DNA of 64,000 nt from Chlorobiota bacterium (GCA_022616535.1 JAKEEM010000055.1:16784-80783); one strand, 5' to 3'. Shown: positions 16,735 through 26,975, counted from the stretch's first letter. Numbers and translations are program-made. Notes: generated by a model from the letters alone, not told the origin.

Positions 16735-18192
16735 TTGGCAAAACCAAAAAATACAAATATAACAGAGCTTAAGAACGTTCCGGATGAAGTCCTTTACGGG
16801 GGCAAGGTGCCACCCCACAGCAGGGAGCTTGAGATGAATATACTCGGCGGAATGATTATAGATAATGCATTAATTGATGCGGTTACTACAATTCTGAAGC
16901 CAAAGCATTTTTACGTTAACGCCAACGGATTGATTTATAAGGCAATCATTGACTTAAGAGACAGAAACGAACCTGTTGATTTAATAACTTTGACAGAGGA
17001 GCTTAAAACAAGGGGCGAGCTTGATTCGGTAGGCGGTCCCTTTTATTTAGCCGAACTTTCTACAGCTTTTTCCACGCAGGAGAGTATAATTTTTTCCGCT
17101 AACAAAATCCTGGAGAATTGGATAAAAAGGGATATGATACTGCTGACTTACTCACTGAATGAGCAGTGTTATGACCCGACAATTAATACCGAAAACCTTT
17201 TAGATAGGGCACAGCAGGAAATTCTTGAGGTTACAAATTACCTGCAGAAGAAAAACTACTCGCATATTAAGGATGAAGTCAAAGTCACGATGGAATATGT
17301 AGAGACAATTCACGAAAGGCACCAGAAAGGCACCACAGTATTCGGTGTTCCTTCTGGATATGACGAGCTTGACGCTTTAACCGGCGGTTTTCAGAAATCA
17401 GAGCTAATTGTCATTGCAGGCAGACCCTCACACGGAAAAACAGCTTTAGCTTTGAACATTGCAAGAAATGCCTCGGTTGAGCATGGTAAAAGTATAGGTA
17501 TTTTTTCAATTGAGATGTCAAACAGGGAGCTTGCTCTAAGATTTATTTGCCTTGAGTCAAGGGTTGATATATCTAAGCTTAAAACAGGCAGGCTGCCTGA
17601 GAGCGACTGGGCTAAAATTGCAAAACAGACTCCGCGGCTTATGTCAAATAAGATTAATGTTATTATCGATGATTCATCGCCTTTAAGTCTTTTAGAGCTA
17701 AGAGCTAAGGCAAGAAGGATGAAGGCAATCAATAACATCGATATGGTTATGGTCGATTATCTCCAGTTAATGGAAGTTTCAAACCGAACCAATTTGGACA
17801 GACATCTTGAAATCGCCTACATTACTAGGGGTTTAAAACAGCTTTCTAAGGAACTTGATATACCTGTTGTAGCATTATCACAATTAAGCCGTAAGGTTGA
17901 AGACAGGGCGGGGAAGGAAAAACGTCCCCAGCTTTCGGATTTAAGGGAATCCGGCGCAATCGAACAGGATGCGGACGTCGTTATATTCATTAACCGTCCC
18001 GAGGTGTATATGAGCAAGGACGACCCCAAATTTGCAGAATTTCAGGGGCTTGCGGAGATAATCGTAGGTAAGCAGAGAAACGGTCCGATTGGCGAGATTA
18101 AGCTCACGTTTATCCACAATTACGCCAAATTTGAAAAAAGAGCTAAGGAAATGGAACCGGCTTATTATACACCACAAGACCAGCCGTTTTAA
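16735..18192 (+). CDS. dnaB: Replicative DNA helicase
   Basis: VPPHSRELEMNILGGMI, IAGRPSHGKTALALNIA, VDYLQLM, SQLSRKVE, DLRESGAIEQDADVV. TTG start. Confidence 0.96.
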   Translation: MAKPKNTNITELKNVPDEVLYGGKVPPHSRELEMNILGGMIIDNALIDAVTTILKPKHFYVNANGLIYKAIIDLRDRNEPVDLITLTEELKTRGELDSVGGPFYLAELSTAFSTQESIIFSANKILENWIKRDMILLTYSLNEQCYDPTINTENLLDRAQQEILEVTNYLQKKNYSHIKDEVKVTMEYVETIHERHQKGTTVFGVPSGYDELDALTGGFQKSELIVIAGRPSHGKTALALNIARNASVEHGKSIGIFSIEMSNRELALRFICLESRVDISKLKTGRLPESDWAKIAKQTPRLMSNKINVIIDDSSPLSLLELRAKARRMKAINNIDMVMVDYLQLMEVSNRTNLDRHLEIAYITRGLKQLSKELDIPVVALSQLSRKVEDRAGKEKRPQLSDLRESGAIEQDADVVIFINRPEVYMSKDDPKFAEFQGLAEIIVGKQRNGPIGEIKLTFIHNYAKFEKRAKEMEPAYYTPQDQPF

Positions 18193-18195
18193 GCT

Positions 18196-19074
18196 ATGCA
18201 ATCACGTAGAAAATTTATAAAAAATACTACATTAACTTCTTTATTTTTAATTGGATTACCAAGTTTATTTAAACTAAAATCTTTTGCATTATTTGACGAT
18301 TATGATGAGGTTTTATGCGGGAAGAAATTCAAGCTCTTTGTTGAAGAAGGTGTTAAAATCCTGCCTATTGGAGACGCCATTGTGGACATCGGGAAATCGT
18401 TTATTGGCACTGACTATGTTGCAGGCACACTCGACAATGACATGAAAGAGAACTTGGTTGTTAACTTAACGGGACTGGATTGCGTAACATTTGTCGAAAA
18501 CTGTCTTGTTTTTGCACGTTGCGTAAAACAGGGGAAGACAACATTCGATGATTATAGAGCAGAGCTGCAGAAAATCCGTTACCGGGACGGTGTAATTGAC
18601 GGTTACCCGAGCCGTTTGCACTATTTCTGCGACTGGATTTATAATAACGAGGATAGGGGTATAGTTAAAAATATTACCGCTGAAATAGGCGGGGTACTAT
18701 ATGACAAGGAAATCGATTTTATGTCCACACACCCAAGCTCATATAAACAGCTTTCAAATGACAAAAATCTTGAGGGAATAATTGCCGCAGAGGAAGCAAT
18801 TAACTCAAGAAGCCATTATTACATACCCACAAAAAGCATTTCTAAGTCATATGACCAGCTAAAAAACGGGGACATAATTGCCACCACAACAACTATTGGG
18901 GGACTCGATGTTACCCACACGGGTTTTGTTTATAAAGAAAAAGGCGGAATGTATTTTCTTCACGCTTCTTTAAAGAGCAAACAAGTAATTATCTCCAAAA
19001 ATGAGCTGCAGGATTATGTTGCTGAAGATTCAAAGAAGACTGGCATTATGGTTGCACCACCGCTGGAAGTGTAA
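18196..19074 (+). CDS. DUF1460 N-acetylmuramoyl-L-alanine amidase-like protein with Tat-like signal
   Basis: N-term SRRKFIKNTTLTSLFLIGLPSL; GLDCVTFVENCL and HTGFVYKEKGGMYFLHAS typical of DUF1460. Confidence 0.85.
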   Translation: MQSRRKFIKNTTLTSLFLIGLPSLFKLKSFALFDDYDEVLCGKKFKLFVEEGVKILPIGDAIVDIGKSFIGTDYVAGTLDNDMKENLVVNLTGLDCVTFVENCLVFARCVKQGKTTFDDYRAELQKIRYRDGVIDGYPSRLHYFCDWIYNNEDRGIVKNITAEIGGVLYDKEIDFMSTHPSSYKQLSNDKNLEGIIAAEEAINSRSHYYIPTKSISKSYDQLKNGDIIATTTTIGGLDVTHTGFVYKEKGGMYFLHASLKSKQVIISKNELQDYVAEDSKKTGIMVAPPLEV

Positions 19075-19114
19075 TTTAGTGCGAAGTGTATTGAGTGCAG
19101 AGTGCATTAAGTAG

Positions 19115-19133
19115 GGGTTCGGTTTCCGAACCC
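19115..19133. terminator. Bidirectional hairpin between convergent genes (GGGTTCGG TTT CCGAACCC)
   Basis: 8-bp perfect stem followed by TTTAAATTTATT. Confidence 0.6.
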
Positions 19134-19140
19134 TTTAAAT

Positions 19141-19503
19141 TTATTCTTTACAAATTACAACCGCGCAGCCGTAATCTTTGGTGTGAGAGATGCTGATTTG
19201 AAACTTGAATTTTGAGTACTCGTTTTCAACAGTGTGGGTTATGTAAGGTTTTCCGCGTTTATCATTTAATATTTCAATGTCCTTCCATCTGAAATCCTTC
19301 GAAATTCCTGTTCCGATTGCTTTGCTGTATGCCTCTTTTGAAGCAAAGCGTCCGGCAAAATGGATTTCAGGATAGGCAAACGATTTGCAGTAATTAATTT
19401 CATTTTCGGTCAGGATACGGTGAAAAAACTTATCGCCGTATTTTTCCATCAGGCTCTTAATGCGTGAAACTTGAACTATATCAATGCCGATGCCCTTAAC
19501 CAA
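19141..19503 (-). CDS. acpS: Holo-[acyl-carrier-protein] synthase
   Basis: GIGIDIVQVSRI, FAGRFASKEAYSKAIGTGI, ISHTKDYGCAVV. Confidence 0.95.
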   Translation of the reverse strand: MVKGIGIDIVQVSRIKSLMEKYGDKFFHRILTENEINYCKSFAYPEIHFAGRFASKEAYSKAIGTGISKDFRWKDIEILNDKRGKPYITHTVENEYSKFKFQISISHTKDYGCAVVICKE

Positions 19504-20182
19504 GTTTATTTTCCTTTTCTACTATTTCTATAAGCTCGGAAACATCGTTAATCTCGTAATCTGCTTCGTGAATAAGAGTGTTGAAGGTATCACCGTATTT
19601 TGCAAAAGCTGTTTTCATTCCGACGCTCCTTGCCCCTGCGACATCGCGTTCTGCCCAGTCACCGACCATTAGCGAGTGTTCCGGGTTAACTCCAAGCCGT
19701 TCCAAAATAAGATTAAAAGGCACCGGTGAGGGCTTACGCTCCTTGGAATCGTCAAAGGTAACTACTTCATCGAATATGTGATGTAAGCCGATGTATGAAA
19801 GCCGAAGCCACGCCTCGCGGGAAGGAGCATCTGATACGACACCGAGCTTAACTCCGAGCTTAATTAGCTTAATTAGTGTCGGAACGACTCGCGGATAGGT
19901 ATTCAGCTCAGCCTCACGTGCAGTGCGGTATGCGACAATCCCCGCAGAAAGAATTTTATGGTCAATTTTTCCAATGAAATGAGTTAAAAGCAAATCAAAA
20001 ACCTGCTGGTACTCAATGCCTTTTTTATTATAGATTTCATCAATTTTAGCCTTAATTTGGATGTAGGGGAAGTTCAACCCGGCGTCAATCATTGCCTTAA
20101 TAGCAGCTTCAACGGCGGTATTTTTCATCCGCATGAAGTCAATTAATGTATTGTCTAAATCAAATATTATGGCTTTAATCAT
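19496..20182 (-). CDS. HAD superfamily hydrolase
   Basis: IIFDLDNTLIDF, VVSDAPSREAW, KPSPVPFNLIL, MVGDWAERDVAGARSVGM. Confidence 0.92.
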   Translation of the reverse strand: MIKAIIFDLDNTLIDFMRMKNTAVEAAIKAMIDAGLNFPYIQIKAKIDEIYNKKGIEYQQVFDLLLTHFIGKIDHKILSAGIVAYRTAREAELNTYPRVVPTLIKLIKLGVKLGVVSDAPSREAWLRLSYIGLHHIFDEVVTFDDSKERKPSPVPFNLILERLGVNPEHSLMVGDWAERDVAGARSVGMKTAFAKYGDTFNTLIHEADYEINDVSELIEIVEKENKLG

Positions 20183-20307
20183 AAAAAGTAAATTATTATT
20201 ACAAAGTTAGTAGATTATTGTAAATATAAAATATAAACGTATTTACCTGAATCTCTTTATTTTCATAGATTTTGCCCTTTGAGAAATTTATATTGCGTGA
20301 TTAAATT

Positions 20308-21558
20308 ATGAAATTTCAGAAGCCCAAAGGCACTAAAGACATACTCCCGAAAGACATTCACAAATGGCATTTCGTAGAAAAAACAATCAGAGAAGCTACA
20401 AAACTCTTCAATTTTTCTGAAATCCGAACCCCGACTTTTGAGTATACCGAGCTTTTTAAAAGGGGTGTTGGCTCGGAGACCGATATAGTCGGCAAGGAAA
20501 TGTATACTTTTGTGGATAAAGGCGGCGAATCAATTACGTTAAAGCCCGAAGGAACAGCTCCCGTGATGCGTGCTTACCTTGAAAATTCACTTTCGGCTGA
20601 ATCACCTTTGCATAAGCTGTATTATATAACAAGTATGTTCCGCTACGAAAAACCGCAGGCAGGCAGGTACAGAGAACATTCACAGTTCGGAGGCGAAATA
20701 ATAGGCAGTGACAGCATTGACACTGACGTTGAGCTTATTCTGCTTGCAAAGGAAGTCTACAACAGGTGCGGAATTAATAATTTTAAGCTTAAGATAAATT
20801 CAATTGGCAAGCCTAGTGAAAGAAAAACTTATGTTAATGCTTTAACTGACTACCTTAAAAAGCATTTTAACCGGCTTTCTGAAGAGAGCAAAAAGCGTCT
20901 AGGAACAAATCCCCTTAGAATTTTAGACAGCAAGTCCCCAGATGATTTAATAATCACTAAAGAAGCTCCCAAAATAATTGAACATTTAACCAAAGACTCA
21001 AGAAACAGATTTGACTTAGTTCTGTATGAACTCACGCGGCTTGGAGTTAATTATGAAATCGATTTTAGGTTGGTAAGGGGATTGGATTATTATACAGACA
21101 CAACGTTTGAGTTCATATCAAGTGATTTAGGAGCGCAGGATGCCCTCGGTGGAGGAGGAAGATATGACGGATTAATTGAGCTATTGGGGGGAAAACCAAC
21201 ACCCGGAGTTGGATTCGGGAGCGGAATAGAAAGGCTTATCATTGTTGCTGAGAAAAACGGGTTTACTTTTGGTGAACCAAGCAGCCCGAAAGTGTATTTT
21301 ATAGCTTTGAATAGCTCAGCAAAAGAAATTGCTTTTAAAATAATGATGGAGTTGAGAAAGAAGAATATTTCCTGCGAAACGGATTTGCTCGTAAGAAGTA
21401 TGAAGGCACAAATGAGGGAGGCAAATAAAATCGGTTCTGATTACGTTTTTATTATCGGAGATGATGAACTAAAAAACCAGAAGGGTATTCTGAAAAAAAT
21501 GAGTGATGGCTCGCAGCAGAATGTGGAATTTGATAAGCTTAGGGAGTATTTAAACTAA
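20308..21558 (+). CDS. hisS: Histidyl-tRNA synthetase
   Basis: PKGTKDILP, SLKPEGTAPVMRAY-type, RYEKPQAGRYREHSQFGGEIIG, RGLDYYTDTTFEF, GGGGRYDGL. Confidence 0.96.
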   Translation: MKFQKPKGTKDILPKDIHKWHFVEKTIREATKLFNFSEIRTPTFEYTELFKRGVGSETDIVGKEMYTFVDKGGESITLKPEGTAPVMRAYLENSLSAESPLHKLYYITSMFRYEKPQAGRYREHSQFGGEIIGSDSIDTDVELILLAKEVYNRCGINNFKLKINSIGKPSERKTYVNALTDYLKKHFNRLSEESKKRLGTNPLRILDSKSPDDLIITKEAPKIIEHLTKDSRNRFDLVLYELTRLGVNYEIDFRLVRGLDYYTDTTFEFISSDLGAQDALGGGGRYDGLIELLGGKPTPGVGFGSGIERLIIVAEKNGFTFGEPSSPKVYFIALNSSAKEIAFKIMMELRKKNISCETDLLVRSMKAQMREANKIGSDYVFIIGDDELKNQKGILKKMSDGSQQNVEFDKLREYLN

Positions 21559-21968
21559 TGAGAACGAAGAAGGTAAAACCGCCTCCAAAGAAATATGAAT
21601 ATGCTTTAAATATCACTAAGGAGTATGACGAGATTTCAAAAAGGGATTATATTTCGTTTAAATTCAATACTACAAAGGAGTTTTTAACTTTCCAGTATAT
21701 TTTAAAGATTGAAAGCTCGGTAGAGCAAAAGAATTTATATTTTAACATACTCGGTTTTTCCGCTCCAATTGGGGAGCTTTCAAATCCCGGTTATGCAGGT
21801 TATGAATACAGGATGTATGATTATAAATTTACCGAGTATAATGTTGTTGTTGATAAGAAAGACTCGGCAAAGAGCAAATTTAAGCTTCTTATACAGCGTT
21901 CAAAGTCAGAACCGGTTAAACTTAAAAACATACCCAGGAAAAGCTTTATAGAAATTAAAAGCGAGTGA
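21558..21968 (+). CDS. Conserved hypothetical protein
   Basis: Tightly packed ORF between hisS and lgt (overlapping ends). Confidence 0.6.
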   Translation: MRTKKVKPPPKKYEYALNITKEYDEISKRDYISFKFNTTKEFLTFQYILKIESSVEQKNLYFNILGFSAPIGELSNPGYAGYEYRMYDYKFTEYNVVVDKKDSAKSKFKLLIQRSKSEPVKLKNIPRKSFIEIKSE

Positions 21969-22825
21969 TACCCAAACTTTTCGAAATAGGTCCCGTGCCC
22001 GTTTACAGCTACGGCTTAATGCTTGGAATCAGCTTTATAGTTGCAAGCTGGCTGCTTTCAAGGGAGTTCAAGCGGAAGAAGATGGACGAAAACGCTGCGA
22101 TTAACATAACGTTTATTGCTCTTGTTGGTGGAGTTGTCGGCTCAAAGCTGCTGTATGTAGTTGAAGAATGGAGTTCTATATCCTCAATGCCGGCTTCAAG
22201 GATTTTTTCTGCAGACGGGCTTTTTTCTCCGGCGGGCTTGACTTGGTATGGTGGATTTATTCTTGCTACAGTGATAATATATTTTTACGCTAGGTCAAAA
22301 AGAATTCCGTTTCTTAGAGTATGTGACGCAACGGCTCCTAGCCTTGCAATCGGTTACGGAATTGCGCGAATTGGATGCCATTTATCAGGTGACGGAGATT
22401 ATGGTTTCCCTGTATCTGAATTTATGTCATGGGTCCCGTGGGGAACGGACTATTCAAAAGGCACGCTGCCTCCGTCGGTGGCATTCAGAGGAACGGATAT
22501 TGCTCAAAAATTCGGCGGTGTTGTTCCCGATAACACTTTGTGCCACCCAACCCCAATGTATGAACTTGTATTTGCGATAATTATCTTTTGGCTTCTTTGG
22601 AGAAAAAGAGCATCATTTAAAGCAGATGGCAAGTTATTCGGTTTATATTTGATTCTAAGCGGCATTGCAAGATTGCTGGTTGAATTCATCAGACTCAATC
22701 CTAAAATAATAGCAGGCTTATCCGAGGCACAGGTAATTTCAATTCCGTTAATTTTACTTGGGTTTTACCTTTATTATAAAGCTCCAACTGAGAAAGCAGA
22801 ACTAAAACATTCAAAGAAAACGTAA
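21965..22825 (+). CDS. lgt: Prolipoprotein diacylglyceryl transferase
   Basis: PVPVYSYGLMLGISF, YGGFI, RIGCHLSGDGDYG, HPTPMYE. Confidence 0.94.
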   Translation: MIPKLFEIGPVPVYSYGLMLGISFIVASWLLSREFKRKKMDENAAINITFIALVGGVVGSKLLYVVEEWSSISSMPASRIFSADGLFSPAGLTWYGGFILATVIIYFYARSKRIPFLRVCDATAPSLAIGYGIARIGCHLSGDGDYGFPVSEFMSWVPWGTDYSKGTLPPSVAFRGTDIAQKFGGVVPDNTLCHPTPMYELVFAIIIFWLLWRKRASFKADGKLFGLYLILSGIARLLVEFIRLNPKIIAGLSEAQVISIPLILLGFYLYYKAPTEKAELKHSKKT

Positions 22826-22929
22826 AGACTCATATATAGAATGGTATCCATCATTTGTTGTTGAAAGTCTTTAAAAATATAGCTATTTTCGTGTTTTATA
22901 GAAAAATCACAAATAAATAGGAGCAGTTT

Positions 22930-23088
22930 TTGAAGAGAACATTTCAGCCAAGCAACAGAAAACGCAAGAATAAGCACGGTTTTAGGGAGAGGATGGCTTC
23001 CAAAAACGGGCGTGAGGTGCTTTCCAGACGCAGAGCAAAAGGAAGAAAAAAATTAAGCGTAAGCGACGAAAAGAAGTTTACAAGATAA
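22930..23088 (+). CDS. rpmH: 50S ribosomal protein L34 (TTG start; missed by ORF track)
   Basis: Translation (M)[51 protein letters not shown]. Confidence 0.96.
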   Translation: MKRTFQPSNRKRKNKHGFRERMASKNGREVLSRRRAKGRKKLSVSDEKKFTR

Positions 23089-23097
23089 TTTTTTGAT

Positions 23098-23501
23098 TTG
23101 AAGAAGAAAATTTACACTTTAGGGCGTGATGAAATTATCAGAGGTTACGGTGCTTTTGAAAAGGTGCTTAGTAATTCAAAAAAAATTGAAGCGGGAAATT
23201 TAGCAGCTTTTTTAAATGTTTCAGGTGATGAGTCCGGCTTTCCACTTAAAGTCGGTTTTTTATTGTCAAAAAAAAAATTAAAAAAGCGCACGATAGAAAC
23301 CGCGTCAGACGGTTACTGCGTGAATCTTACAGGCTAAACAAGCTGGATTTACTGGAAAAGACCAATTCAAAAAATTACAATATAAGAATTTTATTTTCTC
23401 TTACCCAATTTGCTTACGATGATTATAAAAATTTGAAGTTTAATATGCTCTCGGAAAATATGCTAAATCTGCTTTCAAAAATTAACAATAGCTTGCCTTA
23501 G
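23098..23501 (+). CDS. rnpA: Ribonuclease P protein component, split by an apparent -1 frameshift at an A10 run
   Basis: Frame 1 ...VGFLLSKKK; then [25 protein letters not shown]...INNSLP* in the -1 frame, ending at TAG 23499-23501. Sits between rpmH and yidD. Confidence 0.9.
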
Positions 23502-23725
23502 TGAAGTTTTTAAATCCAAAATATTTGCTGATACTTCTAATTAAGCTTTATAAGCTCACGATTTCACCTATACTCCCGCCTGCATGCAGGCATTATCCCA
23601 CGTGCTCGGAGTATGCAGTTGAAGCGCTTCGGAAGCATGGATTATTCAAGGGCTCTTATCTTGCCGTAATCAGGGTGTTAAAATGCAACCCGTTATTTAA
23701 AGGCGGTTATGACCCTGTTCCATAA
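23501..23725 (+). CDS. yidD: Membrane protein insertion efficiency factor YidD
   Basis: [31 protein letters not shown]...[17 protein letters not shown]. Confidence 0.95.
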   Translation: MKFLNPKYLLILLIKLYKLTISPILPPACRHYPTCSEYAVEALRKHGLFKGSYLAVIRVLKCNPLFKGGYDPVP

Positions 23726-23748
23726 TTATACATTGAACAATTTTTTAG

Positions 23749-25530
23749 ATGGATAGAAATTCAATAATAGGTTTTATATTAATAGGTCTAATTCTTGTAC
23801 TTTGGCTTTATTTCCAAAATAAGCAATCTACACAGCAGCAGCAAAAACAGCAGCAGGAACAAAAGACACTTACGGATACAACCAAAAAGACCTTGCAGCC
23901 GGATACAACCCAAAAACAAGTAGCACTGGATACACTTGCTAATGTGCAGGTTTTTGAAAAATACGGTTCGCTCTTCGGAAAATATGAAACAGGTGAAGAT
24001 AAAGTTATTATGATTGAAACTGATAAGTATTACGCTGAGTTTTCGAGCAAAGGCGGAGCGATAATAAAGTATGAGGTTAAGGGATTTAAAACTTGGGACG
24101 GCTATCCCGTTCAGCTGTTATATCTCAACAAAGGCGGACAGCTCAATTTATTGTTTACCTCAACAGAAGGGAAACTGATTAACACCAAAGACCTTTATTT
24201 TAATACAAATTATAAAGCATGGGAAAAAGTAACGATTAAAGGCAGCGATGAATACAAGTTTACTTTTGAAATTCCAGTTGATACAAACGGGGGAAAAATT
24301 GTTAAGACGTATACAATAAAAAACGGGTCGTATATTTTTGGAGTTGATGTAGATTTTTACAACTCAAGCAAATTCATATCAAATTTTGAGTACCAGCTTG
24401 TGTGGGAAAACTCCCTTAAGCTAACAGAATACAGAAGCGATGCCGAAGGCGCACATTCGGAGGCTTTTGCGGAAATGGGTGATGAGCTTGAAGTGGTTGA
24501 TGTTACAAGCAAAGATGAGCCGGTGAAATCGGATTTAAACGGCACAACGGACTGGGTTTCCTCCAGAATAAAATATTTTGCAGTATTCCTTATTCCCCAA
24601 AACAGGAATGCAGACGGCTCGTATATAACTGGAAATTATTATGAGCTGCCTCACCAGGGATTTGAAAAGGATTATTCGATTGCCCTTAAAATGCTGATTA
24701 AAAATGACAAATTGGAGAAATATAAATTCAATGTCTATTTAGGTCCGGTTGATTACGAGATACTGAAGAGCTATAACATCGGAATGGAAAAGACAATGAG
24801 GTTTTCTCTTGATTTTCTGGTTAGACCAATTGCCCAGTATGCAATACTTCCTTTTTTCCTTTTCATACATAAATTCATTTCAAACTGGGGGCTTGTCATA
24901 ATAATTTTTTCGGTAGTGATGAAAATAGTGCTTACTCCGTTTACACGTTTCCAGATGAAATCCATGAAAAAGATGGGCGAGCTCCAGCCGAAGATGAATG
25001 CGCTGCGGGAAAAATATAAAGATGACCCGCAGAGGCAGCAGCAAATGATGATGAAGCTTTACAAGGAAGAGAAAATTAACCCTGCAGGCGGCTGCCTGCC
25101 TCTTCTGCTTCAGCTTCCGATTCTTTATGCTTTGTTCGGAGTATTTAATTCAACCATTGAATTAAGGCAGGCGTATTTCGGATTATGGATAACAGACCTT
25201 TCCGTTCCCGATGTCATCCTTCAGCTTCCTTTTAAAATTCCCTTGTTTGGAATAGATTATATATCCGGTTTGGCACTTCTTATGGGGATAACAATGTTTC
25301 TCCAGCAGAAGATGACCATTAAAGACCCGAAGCAAATGGCTATGGTTTATGTAATGCCGATAATGTTAACACTTCTATTTACAACTCTCCCGGCAGGATT
25401 AAACCTTTACTATTTTATGTTTAACCTTCTTTCAATAATTGAACAGTATTTTGTAACTAAAAAAGGGAAGAAGGAAGCTGAAGAAAAGGCTGAAGCGAAG
25501 CCTCAGCTTAAACATAAAGGAAAACCTTAA
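23749..25530 (+). CDS. yidC: Membrane protein insertase YidC
   Basis: MDRNSIIGFILIGLILVLW..., C-term NWGLVIIIFSVVMKIVLTPFTRFQMKSMKKM...LPILYALFGVFNSTIELR. Confidence 0.96.
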   Translation: MDRNSIIGFILIGLILVLWLYFQNKQSTQQQQKQQQEQKTLTDTTKKTLQPDTTQKQVALDTLANVQVFEKYGSLFGKYETGEDKVIMIETDKYYAEFSSKGGAIIKYEVKGFKTWDGYPVQLLYLNKGGQLNLLFTSTEGKLINTKDLYFNTNYKAWEKVTIKGSDEYKFTFEIPVDTNGGKIVKTYTIKNGSYIFGVDVDFYNSSKFISNFEYQLVWENSLKLTEYRSDAEGAHSEAFAEMGDELEVVDVTSKDEPVKSDLNGTTDWVSSRIKYFAVFLIPQNRNADGSYITGNYYELPHQGFEKDYSIALKMLIKNDKLEKYKFNVYLGPVDYEILKSYNIGMEKTMRFSLDFLVRPIAQYAILPFFLFIHKFISNWGLVIIIFSVVMKIVLTPFTRFQMKSMKKMGELQPKMNALREKYKDDPQRQQQMMMKLYKEEKINPAGGCLPLLLQLPILYALFGVFNSTIELRQAYFGLWITDLSVPDVILQLPFKIPLFGIDYISGLALLMGITMFLQQKMTIKDPKQMAMVYVMPIMLTLLFTTLPAGLNLYYFMFNLLSIIEQYFVTKKGKKEAEEKAEAKPQLKHKGKP

Positions 25531-25551
25531 GCTGCTTAAATCTAAAGATTT

Positions 25552-25923
25552 TTAATCTCCCGTAGGCTCAACCGAAGAAGTTTCAGCCATAAGTAAAACG
25601 GTTTTCTTTGGCGCCCTGGGTCTGTGCATTACACCTTTAGAAATAGTAACTCCTTGGTTGGGATTTAGTACAATGGTGCGGTCTTCAAGGTCGATTAAAA
25701 ACTGCCCCTCCAATACGAAGAAAAATTCATCATCATTATCATGCTTATGCCAGTGAAACTCTCCTTCGACAATTCCAATTCTCACAACGCTGTCATTTAC
25801 CTTTGTAAGCGTTTGGTTAAACCATTTTTCCTTACATTCTTTAACTATTGAAGGAATATCGATAATTTCCTGATGACCAAATTTTACATCAAGATTAATG
25901 TTGTAGTTATATTTCTCTTTCAA
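25552..25923 (-). CDS. Cupin domain protein
   Basis: GEFHWHKHDNDDEFFFVLEGQFLIDL...GVMHRPRAP. Confidence 0.88.
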   Translation of the reverse strand: MKEKYNYNINLDVKFGHQEIIDIPSIVKECKEKWFNQTLTKVNDSVVRIGIVEGEFHWHKHDNDDEFFFVLEGQFLIDLEDRTIVLNPNQGVTISKGVMHRPRAPKKTVLLMAETSSVEPTGD

Positions 25924-26023
25924 TTTTTTACTGGGTTGGTTGTTTATTCAGTTAATTAAGTTTGGAACTCTGAAAGTTATAATAACTGGAAATTAAGAGT
26001 AATTGAGGGCTGAAGATTTTTTG

Positions 26024-26387
26024 TGGAGATGCCGGGAGTCGAACCCGGGTCCGAGAACAAGACCATTAAAACGCCTACATTCATAGTTTACCTTTAGATT
26101 TCGCTTCTAAACTGCGCGGTAGACTGAGCCATTTAAAAGCTACACTTGATGTTATCTCGCTTCCCGGCTCAAGTTAACCGAAGAAGCCAGCTCATCATTA
26201 TGGCGCCTTCTTGCCATCCGGATGAGCAGCGGAGCGGCAGAAGACGAGCTGCTTTATTTATTAAGCAGCTAAAGCGTAATTATAGTTGTCGCTTATTTTT
26301 TGGTTCCAGCCTTTTTAAGGTGGGTTGCTGAGAACACCGAATGCAGTCTTAAACATCCACATTCCCGTCGAAACCAAGTTCATCCCC
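26024..26387 (-). ncRNA. ssrA: Transfer-messenger RNA
   Basis: Minus strand 5' GGGGATG...GGTTTCGACGGGA, tag region AGCGACAACTATAATTACGCTTTAGCTGCTTAATAA (SDNYNYALAA**), 3' CCGGGTTCGACTCCCGGCATCTCCA pairing with the 5' end. Confidence 0.95.
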
Positions 26388-26453
26388 ATTTTAAAAATAA
26401 TAAAAGAACAATTTACACAATATTACAACATTATTTATGTTCTAACAATTCCA

Positions 26454-26927
26454 TTAAACGGTTAAGTCAAGCTCCATATATACAACTCCTTCAATAGGAT
26501 TGTTATAATACGGCTGGATTTCATAAAATCCCGCAGACCTGTAAATCTTTTGGGCTTCAATCATTTTTTCAGCGATTGTATCAAGCCGCATTTTTTTATA
26601 CCCAATATTCTTCGCATCGTTAATTACCATTTCAACCAGCTTTTTGCCTATTCCAAGCCCTCTAGCATTTTGCCTAACATATAGCCGTTTCATCTCGCAG
26701 ATTCCGTCACCGATTTTTCTAAGCCCAATACATCCTGTGGATTCACCATCAATAGCAGCAATATACAGCCTGCCTTCCGGGGGAGCGTATTTGCCGGGAA
26801 GAGTTGCAAGCTCTTCATCAAATCCCTGAAAACAAAATGAGTTACCTAACCAGTTAGAATATTCTAAAAACAATGACTTAATTTCCGAGATTTGCTGAGG
26901 GCTAACAGCGGGAACGATTTCGTACAA
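26454..26927 (-). CDS. GNAT family N-acetyltransferase
   Basis: CEMKRLYVRQNARGLGIGKKLVEMVINDAKNIGYKKMRLDT... Confidence 0.92.
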   Translation of the reverse strand: MYEIVPAVSPQQISEIKSLFLEYSNWLGNSFCFQGFDEELATLPGKYAPPEGRLYIAAIDGESTGCIGLRKIGDGICEMKRLYVRQNARGLGIGKKLVEMVINDAKNIGYKKMRLDTIAEKMIEAQKIYRSAGFYEIQPYYNNPIEGVVYMELDLTV

Positions 26928-26960
26928 TACTCTTTCCTTTAAATTACAGGCAAATTTAGT

Positions 26961-26968
26961 TAACTTTG
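26961..26968 (+). promoter_or_regulatory. TAACTTTG -7-like element directly abutting the queD start
   Basis: TAnnTTTG ends 7 nt before the ATG at 26976. Confidence 0.45.
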
Positions 26969-26975
26969 TTGAATA

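Noticed and set aside
22930-25530. Chromosomal origin (oriC) near rpmH-rnpA-yidD-yidC
   Set aside because: No dnaA or recognisable DnaA-box cluster visible here; the cluster alone is not enough.
26146-26497. Plus-strand ORFs 26146..26331 and 26300..26497
   Set aside because: Antisense to tmRNA; the RNA explains the conservation and composition.
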